DNA of 64,000 bases, from NCBI GenBank assembly GCA_947501115.1, contig CANMVX010000011.1:41564-105563 (forward strand), written 5' to 3'. Made by a program: the position numbers and the translations under genes. The number at the start of each line of letters is the position of its first letter. The first letter of the stretch is position 1. This DNA is from Haliscomenobacteraceae bacterium. GTDB lineage: Bacteria; Bacteroidota; Bacteroidia; Chitinophagales; Saprospiraceae. Below are positions 51,834 through 60,694 of this stretch, one piece after another. The notes under the pieces were generated by a model that did not search any database, had not been told where the DNA came from, and saw only the letters and a program-made list of their open reading frames with translations.

Positions 51834-54227
51834 ATGCGTTTAATCATTTCTTTCATTTTATTGTTTATTGTTCATATTAATTATGCACAAACGTCAAAAG
51901 GTACCTTAACAGGTAAAATTACAGATGAAAATGGTTTAAACTTGGCGTATGTCTCCATTTATCTGGAAGGAACAGGTTTTGGGACAGTTACCAATGAGCA
52001 GGGTATTTATTTTATTAAAATTCCCGTAGGAAGTTACAAGGCAAAATTTGAATCTATTGGATATATAGACAAGATTGCAGATGTTTTAATTTCCGAAAAC
52101 AATACAACAACGGTAAACCTACAATTGAAAGAGGATTACAAGCTATTGGGTGAAATTGTAATCAGTGGGGTGAAAGTAAAAAGTGCTACGGCAACTCGAA
52201 CCTTAATGGAAATTCAAGATATTCCACAATCTATTTTAGTTTTAGGTCAAAAAACAATAGAACAGCAAGCTGCTTTTGATTTAACAACCATTACCAGAAA
52301 TATGAGTGGCATCAATTTTACTGGCAATTATAGTGGTGCCGGCTCATATCAATTATTTAATGCTCGCGGTTTTGACATGGTAAATTCTCAAAATTATAGA
52401 TGGAACGGTTTAATGATCTGGAATTTGGGGAATAATTACGCAGATAATATAGAGCAGGTTGAATTTTTAAAAGGTCCTTCATCTATTCTTTTTGGAGATG
52501 TTTCACCTGGAGGTGTATTGAATTTTTCAACCAAAAAACCATTAGCTGATTTTTATTTAAAAACTGAATTACGTCTGGGTGAATGGAATTTATTTAGACC
52601 GTCTGTAGATATTTCAGGTCCACTTTCAAAAAATAAAAATTTGCGCTATCGATTGAATACTTCTTTTGAGAAAAGTAATAGTTTCAGAGATTTTGTCGGA
52701 TCTAATAGATTTATCCTGGCACCAGCTATCACTTGGGATATTAATTCTAAATTATCCTTAAGTACAGAAGCAGTATTTCGTGGTTCTTCCGCTACAGATG
52801 ATGCTGGTTTAGTTTCTCCTGACGGAACAGTGAGTGGTCTCGATAAACTTGATCCAACGCTGTATTTAGGCGAACCTTCAATGAAATATAAATATCAGGA
52901 TAATAATTATTTTGCAAACCTTACATATACTCTTAATCAGAATTGGAGAATAAGAGCTGTCACTTATTATGGTTATTCTGAAAACAGACCTCTTGGGTTA
53001 TGGTTTGATGCACCAAATGAATCGGGTGACTTTGTAAGAAATCAATATGGGTATCATCAACAGTTAAAAAACAGATCTTTCTCTGCTGATGCCTCAGGTA
53101 CTTTTTATACTGGTTCGACAAAACATAATATTTTAGTAGGATTTGAATTTCAGGAAACTAATTTTAGATATACTAACGAAGGATATTTATCAGCATTTGA
53201 TATACAAAATATTAATAAACCATTATATGGGTTATTAACCATCACAGAACCAGAGGAGGAAATTTATTTACCTTTTATTTCAAAAATACGCCGTTATGGA
53301 ATTTATTTTCAAGATCAAATCATGATGTTGAAAGAAAAACTGCACTTATTAGTGGGATTTAGATATGGAAATACCCAACAGGGTAATGATTATATTGAAA
53401 ATGAATTACCTGGAACTGATTATGAAGGTTATGAGGATGATTTGGTAAACAAAAACGTGCTTAGTCCTCGTTTGGGAATTGTTTATAAACCAATACCTTG
53501 GGTTTCTCTTTTTGGATCTTATTCCCAAGGCTTTGAAATCAATTCTCCAGATTTATTTGCGCTCAATTATGCTGATTTTTCTACGCCTCCCGCTACTTTA
53601 AGTTCTCAAATTGAATTAGGTACCAAGGCCAATCTCTTTAAGGAAAAATTAGGTCTAACCTTTAGTTTATTTCAGATTGATAAAATAGATCCTTATGGAT
53701 ACGTTTATTTAGATCCTGAAAATCCTGATTATGATGAATATAATGTTTATTATGATGGACATCATCGAAGCCAAGGTATAGAAATGGATTTAAATGGTAA
53801 AATTATTTCCGAACTTTCGATTACCCTTGGTGCAGCTTTTACGAAGACCAGAATATTGGAAGATCCTGGATATCCTGTGAACAATCAATTACCCAATGCC
53901 CCAAAAATAACGGGAAATATCTGGCTTAATTATGAGCCTTCAGTTAAAATGAAGGGTTTCTCATTAGGGTTTGGTGCTTTTTACAAGGATAAGTTTTATT
54001 CAAATATTAATAATGACAGTGATTTGGAAATTCCCTCCAGTTTTACCATCGATGCAGCGATTGGTTATAAGATAAAACAATTTGGTCTGCAGTTGAATGT
54101 TTCGAATCTTACCAATGAAGTTAATTATAGTAATCCATGGATTTTTAATATGTTTGAAGTTCGTCCTTTGAGAAGAGCCGTTTTAACCCTTTCCTATAAA
54201 TTGGATAAGAAAGAACGCAGGAATTAA
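51834..54227 (+). CDS. TonB-dependent receptor, siderophore-type
   Basis: A 797-residue outer membrane receptor. Signal peptide 1-18 (I-N-Y-A-Q end), a carboxypeptidase-regulatory-like domain at 22-100 (G-K-I-T-D-E-N-G-L-N and G-S-Y-K-A-K-F), a plug at about 120-240 (Q-D-I-P-Q-S-I-L-V-L and F-L-K-G-P-S-S-I-L-F-G), and a beta-barrel to the end. The final residues (V-L-T-L-S-Y-K-L) give a C-terminal strand near the end. The plug pattern fits siderophore-receptor-like proteins rather than SusC. It needs the TonB-ExbBD complex for uptake. Its closest gene encodes an exported EEP enzyme, so phosphate release linked to uptake is an option besides iron. Confidence 0.9.
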   Translation: MRLIISFILLFIVHINYAQTSKGTLTGKITDENGLNLAYVSIYLEGTGFGTVTNEQGIYFIKIPVGSYKAKFESIGYIDKIADVLISENNTTTVNLQLKEDYKLLGEIVISGVKVKSATATRTLMEIQDIPQSILVLGQKTIEQQAAFDLTTITRNMSGINFTGNYSGAGSYQLFNARGFDMVNSQNYRWNGLMIWNLGNNYADNIEQVEFLKGPSSILFGDVSPGGVLNFSTKKPLADFYLKTELRLGEWNLFRPSVDISGPLSKNKNLRYRLNTSFEKSNSFRDFVGSNRFILAPAITWDINSKLSLSTEAVFRGSSATDDAGLVSPDGTVSGLDKLDPTLYLGEPSMKYKYQDNNYFANLTYTLNQNWRIRAVTYYGYSENRPLGLWFDAPNESGDFVRNQYGYHQQLKNRSFSADASGTFYTGSTKHNILVGFEFQETNFRYTNEGYLSAFDIQNINKPLYGLLTITEPEEEIYLPFISKIRRYGIYFQDQIMMLKEKLHLLVGFRYGNTQQGNDYIENELPGTDYEGYEDDLVNKNVLSPRLGIVYKPIPWVSLFGSYSQGFEINSPDLFALNYADFSTPPATLSSQIELGTKANLFKEKLGLTFSLFQIDKIDPYGYVYLDPENPDYDEYNVYYDGHHRSQGIEMDLNGKIISELSITLGAAFTKTRILEDPGYPVNNQLPNAPKITGNIWLNYEPSVKMKGFSLGFGAFYKDKFYSNINNDSDLEIPSSFTIDAAIGYKIKQFGLQLNVSNLTNEVNYSNPWIFNMFEVRPLRRAVLTLSYKLDKKERRN

Positions 54228-54296
54228 TTAGGAAAATATCAATGGCACTAAAATTTACATCATTCCAGATAAAGTAAAAGTGAATGGAAAGGACTC

Positions 54297-54527
54297 TTAT
54301 GGAGCGCCCATTGTTTCTGTAAAGCCGGCGGTATAGTTCCTGCCATGGTTATTTTCGACATATTCTCTGGAATAATTATTATTGAATTCTTCCATTGGTT
54401 TTTCAAATTCTATCTTTTTTAGGCCTCTTACCAAAACCAGGATAATTGGCTCTTTACCTTTGAGTAAATAATGCAACACATCTTTTTCTATTCGGCTACA
54501 TAAAAAAGCGGTTTTGGAGAGGTACAA
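54297..54527 (-). pseudogene. Decayed duplicate of the DprA-like gene
   Basis: Encodes 76 residues. A-F-L-C-S-R joins directly to I-E-K-D-V-L-H-Y-L-L-K-G, while the intact copy at 56136-56597 has about 30 residues between these two blocks. The joined section is nearly identical to that copy at DNA level, then diverges after K-P-M-E-E. The N-terminus starts with a TTG and the rest is unrelated. This is an internally deleted duplicate and no functional protein is expected. Confidence 0.7.
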
Positions 54528-54569
54528 TAATTCAGTATCAACGTGTTATGCTACTATCATTTATCTTTT

Positions 54570-55565
54570 TTATTTTCGGTGCTTCAAATTTTTTATCGCT
54601 TTGTCAAAATCGCTTTCTAATAATTTATCCTGTACAATGCGATATTTTTCAAATTCGCTTTCAGCCAATGCCAAAGCTACTTCGTGCGTTACTTTGCCCT
54701 GATGTTTTAAAATTTCTTTTTCATTGAACTGTAAAAAAGAATCCAACTTTACAATCCAATCTTTCATATTCATGACTACACCTTTGAGTGCCTGACTTTT
54801 GGCAAAATCTAAATACATGGTTACAATACGGTTCAATCCTTCTAATTCTTTTTCGTTCAAATAATTTTTTGCAATGCTTACATCGGTTTTACGAATGTTT
54901 CCTTTAGGTGCATTTTTCCAAGTGGTTAAGCCCATATTTTCTTTTGTGCTGTAATTTGCCCAATGCAGTCTATTTTGAACGGTGGCAAAAAAATCTTTTG
55001 TTGCCTGTATTTCTATCGTATAATCGGCACTGCATTGTGTGTAGATGTCGGTTATTTTCTGATAAAATCTTCTTTCGCTGCTCCGTATATCTCTTATTCG
55101 TGCAAGCTGTTCTTCAAAATAATCTTTGCCAAAAATGTTGTTCGGGTTTTTTAGCCGTTCATCATCCATTGTAAAACCTTTGATGATGTATTCTTTTAAT
55201 CGTTCGGTAGCCCAAATGCGAAACGCTGTTGCCTGATTGCTGTTTACCCTATATCCAACTGAAATGATTGCATCCAGATTGTAGTATTCAATTTGTCTGT
55301 TTACTGTTCTGTCTCCCTCTGTTTGAACTTGTGCAATTTTTGCACAAGTTGCCTCCTTATTCAATTCGTTTTCGCTATAAATGTTTGCTAAATGCTTTGT
55401 AACAACGCTTCTATCCACGCCGAACAAATCTGCCATTTTTTGTTGTGAAAGCCATACCGTTTCGTTTTGTAAATAGATTTCAACTTTTACTTTACCGTTG
55501 GGAGTATTGTAAAGTAGTATTTCTGTAAAGCTGTTTTCTTTTGATGCTATTTTTTTCTTTGACAT
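54570..55565 (-). CDS. RhuM family protein, full length
   Basis: A 331-residue protein of the RhuM family. The N-terminal half includes W-L-S-Q-Q-K-M-A-D-L-F-G-V-D-R-S-V-V, a helix-turn-helix-like region, and A-I-I-S-V-G-Y-R-V-N-S. The second half has R-R-F-Y-Q-K-I-T-D-I-Y and N-R-L-H-W-A, the family's C-terminal domain. It is complete, unlike the copy at 4424-4912. RhuM genes occur in pathogenicity islands and often beside restriction-modification loci; the biochemical role is unsettled. It lies downstream of the GxxExxY pseudogene in the minus-strand defence island. Confidence 0.85.
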   Translation of the reverse strand: MSKKKIASKENSFTEILLYNTPNGKVKVEIYLQNETVWLSQQKMADLFGVDRSVVTKHLANIYSENELNKEATCAKIAQVQTEGDRTVNRQIEYYNLDAIISVGYRVNSNQATAFRIWATERLKEYIIKGFTMDDERLKNPNNIFGKDYFEEQLARIRDIRSSERRFYQKITDIYTQCSADYTIEIQATKDFFATVQNRLHWANYSTKENMGLTTWKNAPKGNIRKTDVSIAKNYLNEKELEGLNRIVTMYLDFAKSQALKGVVMNMKDWIVKLDSFLQFNEKEILKHQGKVTHEVALALAESEFEKYRIVQDKLLESDFDKAIKNLKHRK

Positions 55566-55714
55566 CTTTTTTTTTGAACTATTTTATATTCTCGAATAGT
55601 GACCTTTTTATTTTCCAAACGAACCTCTAACTTAGTTTCGCCTTTTTCGGTATTGTCTGAACTTTGATTTTTTGATTGGCTGTGATTTTTATGGGTTTTC
55701 AGCACTCGTTTAAA

Positions 55715-55975
55715 TTATAAACCATTTTCAAGACCATAAGCCTCTAAATAGTTTATAGCCTGTGCCAGATGAACATCTTCTAACTGAACAACAGCCTTTA
55801 ATTCAACCATTACTTTTCCCTCTACAAAAAAATCTACTTTTCTTGTTCCTACATATTCGCCTTTATAGCTAAGTTTCATTTCGTGTTCTCTACTACATTC
55901 CAACCATTGTTGTATCATCTCAACTGCCAAACATCTTTGATATACTGGATATTGTTGCTTAATCATAGTATTCAT
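55715..55975 (-). pseudogene. GxxExxY family gene, broken
   Basis: An 86-residue frame matches the middle of the GxxExxY family (PD-(D/E)xK-like): Y-Q-R-C-L-A-V-E-M, D-F-F-V-E-G-K-V-M-V-E-L-K and L-A-Q-A-I-N-Y-L-E-A-Y-G-L. The N-terminal 25 residues with the naming motif are lost. The frame stops after E-N-G-L, then resumes in the same frame with F-K-R-V-L-K-T-H-K, the usual C-terminal end, so about ten codons are deleted. Family members are usually 120-130 residues. The open frame after the stop runs into the RhuM start region. Confidence 0.75.
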
Positions 55976-56135
55976 TTAATCATTAAGGAAATGGGTTATC
56001 CTACGGTTAAATTTTGTGCTATTTTAGACATTCGCCATTCATATTATCAGTGAAGTTAAGCTAATATTTAAAGTTTTAGGGTATTAGTATGGGTGATTTT
56101 CGTTTTGCTCGACCCATGATAGTATATGCTGTGGA

Positions 56136-56597
56136 TTATTGAATTCTTGTTATTGGTTTTTCAATGTTTTGTAAAAGTTTTTCTAATTGTCCGCCAGTAC
56201 TTGAATAACCAACGGTGATTTTGTCTGAAAGATCAGTCATTAATTTATTCCTTGTTTCGGCGGTTAATTCGGTTACTCTTTTAACTGTTTTATCAAATGG
56301 GGTAATGATTAATAATCTACCTTCCTCCATTGGTTTTTCAAATTCAGGTTCTATTTTTTCTTTTAGGCCTCTTGCCAAAACTAAGATAATTGGCTGTTTA
56401 CCTTTGAGTAAATAATGCAACACATCTTTTTCTATTTGGCTGTGAAAACCACTAATCACACAAGCTCCGCTTTCTCTTTGCTCAATAGCCCAATCATAGC
56501 ATTTCAATACCACCGAAGCAGGAATTTTTCGGCTGCATAAAAAAGCTATTTTCGGTAGTTTTAATAGGTCTATATTCCCAAGGCTTGCTGTTATCAT
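56136..56597 (-). CDS. DprA/LOG-like Rossmann-fold protein
   Basis: A 153-residue protein with a DprA-like Rossmann domain: K-I-A-F-L-C-S-R near residue 15, C-V-I-S-G-F-H-S-Q-I-E-K-D-V-L (the G-x-x-S-G-x-x-x-x-x-E/D-x pattern) at about 47, and I-I-L-V-L-A-R-G near 72. Classical DprA has about 300 residues and loads RecA on DNA; this short form lacks the C-terminal winged helix. Such short forms are common beside restriction-modification genes. The start overlaps the methylase stop by one base (TAATG), so it is translationally coupled. A broken duplicate is at 54297-54527. Confidence 0.65.
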   Translation of the reverse strand: MITASLGNIDLLKLPKIAFLCSRKIPASVVLKCYDWAIEQRESGACVISGFHSQIEKDVLHYLLKGKQPIILVLARGLKEKIEPEFEKPMEEGRLLIITPFDKTVKRVTELTAETRNKLMTDLSDKITVGYSSTGGQLEKLLQNIEKPITRIQ

Positions 56598-58621
56598 TAT
56601 TCGATTACATCTTTTTCCTTACTCATTCTGTATTTTATATCATAATTGATTAGGAAGTCTAATTCATCATCATCAAACCCATAATGTTCAGCTAAAACTT
56701 TGTCAATCTCGTCCATTGTCACTTTCGATAAATATTTATTATATGTGATGGTCTCATTGCTACCTCTGGTTTTACTATTAATGATGTATGTTGTTGAATT
56801 TTCTAAAAGTTCTTTCTCAAGTTTATCCGAAAGTTTAATCAGTTTTTTCACTATCTCATTTTCATTTGGGTAATCAAATCGAAATCCAAATATCATATAA
56901 TCTTTAAAGTTGAACTGGTCAAAGTTTATTGTATAATACCACCAAAATAAATTTGAATTTAGGATTACTGAAATGACTTTTGATTTATATTCACTAAGAA
57001 AACTTGTGCTTTTGTTGCTTAAAGAAGTAGTTAAGAAAGGAGTGTTTAAAATTGTTACCCAATAGCCACCACCGGCAGTCCTGTAATGAATAGCGTTGTT
57101 AGGTATGGGCGACTTACTTACTAATACTGAAATTGGTTTGTGTTTTAGATACTTTTTCAAAATTCCTTTTTCAATATCATATCCAATTTTCAAAGAATTA
57201 TCTTGTTTTGATTGGTCACATTGAACATAAGACACATTGGGGAAAAGGCTTTCTCTTGTATTGACATTCCATCTATAAACTATTGAAGTTTTAATTTCTT
57301 TAACATCTGCTTTTTTACGACTTATGAAAATTGAAAGACGTTGCAGTACACCTTCAAACAATGCAGCAGGTCGTTGATGAAAATTTGAAATGTAAGTAAC
57401 GGGAAACTTCTTAATAAATTTTTGAAGCGTGAGCATACTAGAATTAGAGAAAGCACTAATCGGGATAATCATACCAATCAGGCTATTTTCATTCATAATT
57501 TTGTAGCTTCTTTCAATTACGTAACCGTAAAGATTACTACATTTTTCGGTTTCAAATCCTTTTATTATATAATCAAACTTTTTTTCAGAATATTCTACAT
57601 ACGGTGGGTTTCCAATGATCACATCAAAACCCCCTTTGCCTTGAACTATTTCATAAAACTCTGCAAACCAATGAAAAGGCTGATGTGATTGTAGCCAATC
57701 TTCATATTGATATGCTGTGGCTTGCATGTGTAACAATTTATTAAGGTCGTGATTGAGTTCTTTTAATCGTTCATTCAACGCTGTTTTTGCCTTTTTGAAT
57801 TCGTTGAAATCATCGCCAAAAGTCAATTGAATTTCTTTGTAACGTTTAAAAGCACCAGAAACGATTTCACATTTTTCTTCAATCAAGGGCTTTGCAATTA
57901 CACCGTCAAAAGTATAAGTTAAGCCATTTTGCAATTCCACTTCGGTAGCAAATCCAACAAGCGTATTTCCAGCACGAATATTAAAATCTATATCGGGCAA
58001 GGGTTCTAAGCCCAAGTTAGGTTTTCGGTAATCGGCTTCAACGGTGGCCACTAATTTTAGGAACAAGCGGAGTTTGGCAATTTCAACAGCTTCTTTCATT
58101 ATATCCACGCCATACAAATTGCGCAGAATGATGCTTTTATAAATGAAGTATTGCAAATTTGGGTGTTCGGGACTTTTAACCTGTGCTAATACTTCTTCAA
58201 AATACTTGTATTTGCCTTTGGTAGCCTCTGCTACAAAGTTTTCCATTCGCTGGATACAACTTTCATACAATGGTTCTAAAATATTCATTGCCGCAAATAA
58301 AAAAGCGCCCGATCCACAAGTAGGGTCAATAATTGTAACACTATTAAGTGCTTTGTAATAGTGTTTTAATAGCTCGGGGTCGGTGGTGTTTTCTACCACA
58401 TCTTGTGCAAACTGGCGAATATTTAGATTATAGGTAATAAAATCATTAATAGCGTTTATTTCTCCTTTATCAATTTTAGTTTTTACTTCGGTATAGCGGT
58501 TTCTGCGATCAACTACCTCACGCCAAATTTCTGTAGGCAAGGCATAAGTATTGGTTGCTGGTTTATTCCACTCAGAACGTTCGCTCACTTCATTAATTCC
58601 TTGCTCAATGTCTATTGGCAA
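56597..58621 (-). CDS. Eco57I-type DNA methylase, catalytic part (frameshifted gene)
   Basis: The 674-residue second piece of a split methylase. It carries the SAM-binding motif D99-P-T-C-G-S-G-A-F and the catalytic N338-P-P-Y341 motif of N6-adenine methyltransferases, plus a target-recognition-like C-terminal part. It has no plausible start codon of its own: the frame begins at a TTG at 58621 and the natural upstream continuation is the other frame, 58605-59846. Fusing the two at the A8 run gives a protein of about 1,080 residues with the sequence V-K-K-G-V-E-E-P-L at the join, a normal size for the family. It overlaps the DprA-like gene by one base. Confidence 0.85.
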   Translation of the reverse strand: MPIDIEQGINEVSERSEWNKPATNTYALPTEIWREVVDRRNRYTEVKTKIDKGEINAINDFITYNLNIRQFAQDVVENTTDPELLKHYYKALNSVTIIDPTCGSGAFLFAAMNILEPLYESCIQRMENFVAEATKGKYKYFEEVLAQVKSPEHPNLQYFIYKSIILRNLYGVDIMKEAVEIAKLRLFLKLVATVEADYRKPNLGLEPLPDIDFNIRAGNTLVGFATEVELQNGLTYTFDGVIAKPLIEEKCEIVSGAFKRYKEIQLTFGDDFNEFKKAKTALNERLKELNHDLNKLLHMQATAYQYEDWLQSHQPFHWFAEFYEIVQGKGGFDVIIGNPPYVEYSEKKFDYIIKGFETEKCSNLYGYVIERSYKIMNENSLIGMIIPISAFSNSSMLTLQKFIKKFPVTYISNFHQRPAALFEGVLQRLSIFISRKKADVKEIKTSIVYRWNVNTRESLFPNVSYVQCDQSKQDNSLKIGYDIEKGILKKYLKHKPISVLVSKSPIPNNAIHYRTAGGGYWVTILNTPFLTTSLSNKSTSFLSEYKSKVISVILNSNLFWWYYTINFDQFNFKDYMIFGFRFDYPNENEIVKKLIKLSDKLEKELLENSTTYIINSKTRGSNETITYNKYLSKVTMDEIDKVLAEHYGFDDDELDFLINYDIKYRMSKEKDVIE

Positions 58622-59846
58622 AGGTTCTTCTACTCCTTTTTTTTACTGCATCGTAAATATACCGGTCGCCACTGGTTTTAACCATTTGCCACAGATCACC
58701 GTCAGCATTAAATCCTTTCGGGTAATTGCGTTTGGTTTCATCAAATAGAAAGGGTAGAATGCAATTTTTACTGATATAGTCGGTAATATCTTCCTTGGTG
58801 TAATAGGCACCCATGTTTGCCCTATCGTTGATATATTTTTCAAAAATATATCCTATGACATCGGGGTTAATGTCCTTACCTGTGGCGGTTACGCTGGTAT
58901 CTAAATGCCATTCGTATTGGTCGAAGAAATCAAAAAGTCGCTTAAATGCGGTATCTTCAATGTCAATATTGGTATATGCTCTTTCCAATTCGTGTTCATC
59001 AAACAAACCGCCATTGAGATATGGGATTTTACCAATTTCTATTTTAATATCCCAGTTTTGGGTCGGCTCGTTCAAGCCTTTATGAAAGAGAACCAATAAA
59101 AAGTCACGATAAAATGAAAAGAACTTCTGAGCCTTAGCACCTTGAGCTTGTCGAAGAGTGGAAGCCTCTAATTTATCTCGTAAATAGTTTTTGTTGTTGT
59201 CGAGAAACCCTTTTTTCTGAATGAAATAACAAAACATCAAACGATTTAGCATTAAGGAAGCATACCAATCTTTATTGGTTTCGTCGGAAATACCTTGAAT
59301 GAATTGAAGGAAAGCCCGGTGTTCTTTTTTGAAATTATCATAAAACTGCTTGGTAATTTTTTCATTATTTTGATGGAAGTTTTGGCCAACCCGGCTTTTT
59401 ACGTCAACAATGGTGATTTTATCTTCTTCGTCCAGTTCAAAAAAAATACCTGCAGCACGTTGGTAAAGTAGTTCGGGATCTTGGGTATTGCGCCAGCGTG
59501 TCTCTGTCACTTTGGTGGGTTTACCCGATTGCCTTACTACCAATTGCCAGATTTGTTCGGTTTTATTATTATCAAAGAAAATGATTAAATGCTCTTGAAA
59601 TAGCTTGGTTACTTTGGTTTCAATTTTTTTTCGGGTGCTGTAATTGGGCAATAAACCGTTAGACTGTGGGTTGCATAAGAGTATTTTAAAACCACTTTTT
59701 TCACCAACGGCTTGCAGAGTGAAGATTTCGTTATCTACAACAATGGGCTGTATTGTTTTATCGTTGTCCCAACCCATAAAATTAAAGAGTTCACGAAAGT
59801 TGAACGCCTTGATATAGTTAGAAAAATCTGTTCTGGTTAAGCTCAT
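58605..59846 (-). CDS. Eco57I-type methylase, N-terminal part (frameshifted gene)
   Basis: The 413-residue first piece. It contains the N-terminal helical and PD-(D/E)xK-like region seen in type IIG or BREX-like methylases (T-I-V-D-V-K-S-R, a nuclease-like D-x-K pair near residue 165), a helical region (N-R-L-M-F-C-Y-F-I-Q-K-K-G-F) and Y-Y-T-K-E-D-I-T-D-Y-I at the start of the methylase domain. The frame is lost at an A8 tract (58637-58644) and stops 14 codons further on. Its start overlaps the KilA-N stop by 4 bases. A 24-base dispersed repeat sits in frame inside it (59137-59160). Confidence 0.8.
   Translation of the reverse strand: MSLTRTDFSNYIKAFNFRELFNFMGWDNDKTIQPIVVDNEIFTLQAVGEKSGFKILLCNPQSNGLLPNYSTRKKIETKVTKLFQEHLIIFFDNNKTEQIWQLVVRQSGKPTKVTETRWRNTQDPELLYQRAAGIFFELDEEDKITIVDVKSRVGQNFHQNNEKITKQFYDNFKKEHRAFLQFIQGISDETNKDWYASLMLNRLMFCYFIQKKGFLDNNKNYLRDKLEASTLRQAQGAKAQKFFSFYRDFLLVLFHKGLNEPTQNWDIKIEIGKIPYLNGGLFDEHELERAYTNIDIEDTAFKRLFDFFDQYEWHLDTSVTATGKDINPDVIGYIFEKYINDRANMGAYYTKEDITDYISKNCILPFLFDETKRNYPKGFNADGDLWQMVKTSGDRYIYDAVKKRSRRTFANRH
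58637..58644 (-). other. A8 frameshift site in the methylase gene
   Basis: Eight A residues in the minus-strand message. Removing one A (or a +1 shift) joins the two methylase frames at D-A-V-K-K-G-V-E. A -1 shift does not restore the frame, so the classic slippery heptamer mechanism does not fit. Transcriptional slippage, a real mutation or an assembly error remain. Confidence 0.7.
59137..59160. repeat. REP-like dispersed repeat inside the methylase gene
   Basis: The sequence around C-T-T-G-A-G-C-T-T-G-T-C-G-A-A-G resembles a short repeat seen widely in Bacteroidota and other genomes (related to the motif T-T-C-G-A-C-A-A-G-C-T-C-A). It encodes S-T-L-R-Q-A-Q-G-A in frame, an insertion in a variable loop of the protein. 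Confidence 0.5.
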
Positions 59847-60658
59847 TTCAGTTTCTTTAGTTGTTTGCTAGCAACAAGCGCTTTCATTTGTGTAATAGCT
59901 ATTTGGTTAAGTTGTGTTAATCTTTCAGGCTGCGCTAAACCTTGATTGATTAAAACGGAGTTTATACTTTCCAAATTAGAAAGTACTACTAATTGTTCTA
60001 GTGTGGCTTCATCTCTAATGTTGCCAGCCGTTTTTGGGTTAGCCTCACGCCATTGTTTAGCAGTCATACCAAACAAAGCTACATTCAGTAAATCGGCTTC
60101 GTTGGCATACACAAAGCTTACCTGGGTTTTACTCAATTCTTTTGGAATGAGGTTTTCTTTAATAGCATCGGTATGAATATGGTAATTTACTTTAGCTAAA
60201 GTACGTTGCAGGTTCCATTCAAGTTTTAAGCGGTCGTTTTCATCGGCTTTGAGTCTTTTAAATTCCTTGATCAAATAAACTTTAAATTCGGCACTAATCC
60301 ACATACCAAATTCAAAAGCAATATCAGTGTGAGCATAAGTGCCACCATATCTGCCAGCAGTGGCTTTTAATCCAATGGCATTCGTTTTTTCAACCCATTC
60401 TTTTACGCTTATTTTATAACTATTTAACCCAGCTTGGCTTTTAATTATGGCGAATTCGCCATAATTAAAACTTGGATTGTACACCGATTCCCAAATACCC
60501 AGAAACTCAACAGTATTTCTATTTCTAAGCCAGTCAGAAATAAAAAAGTCGCCATCTTTAGCTTTTAACATATCAGTAAGTGAAATAAAATCTTCCTTAT
60601 CCTCTTGAATAATAGTTATTTCAATTCCTTTAACTTGTATTTTTTTATTTTTTGCCAT
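59843..60658 (-). CDS. KilA-N domain protein
   Basis: A 271-residue protein with a KilA-N DNA-binding domain in residues 20-125: D-F-I-S-L-T-D-M-L-K-A, then F-I-S-D-W-L-R-N-R-N-T-V-E-F-L-G and G-R-Y-G-G-T-Y-A-H-T-D-I-A-F-E-F-G-M-W-I. The rest is helical and rich in K, L and Q. KilA-N proteins come from phages and large DNA viruses and occur between helicase and methylase genes of Bacteroidota restriction loci, where the role is unknown. The stop overlaps the methylase start by 4 bases, so it is translated together with it; the helicase gene ends 36 bases upstream. Confidence 0.85.
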   Translation of the reverse strand: MAKNKKIQVKGIEITIIQEDKEDFISLTDMLKAKDGDFFISDWLRNRNTVEFLGIWESVYNPSFNYGEFAIIKSQAGLNSYKISVKEWVEKTNAIGLKATAGRYGGTYAHTDIAFEFGMWISAEFKVYLIKEFKRLKADENDRLKLEWNLQRTLAKVNYHIHTDAIKENLIPKELSKTQVSFVYANEADLLNVALFGMTAKQWREANPKTAGNIRDEATLEQLVVLSNLESINSVLINQGLAQPERLTQLNQIAITQMKALVASKQLKKLK

Positions 60659-60694
60659 AGCCTGTTAATTTTAATTACCCCGAATTAGGTGTAA

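Noticed and set aside
54229..54336. Plus-strand frame of 34 codons after the TonB receptor gene
   Set aside because: Reads like a protein end (Y-I-I-P-D-K-V-K-V-N-G-K) but matches no family I know and is too short to call.
57422..57688. 88-codon plus-strand frame opposite the methylase gene
   Set aside because: Antisense to the conserved NPPY region and without family similarity.
58605..58650. Programmed -1 ribosomal frameshift in the methylase gene
   Set aside because: The frame shift needed is +1 (or loss of one A), so the usual slippery heptamer mechanism does not fit.
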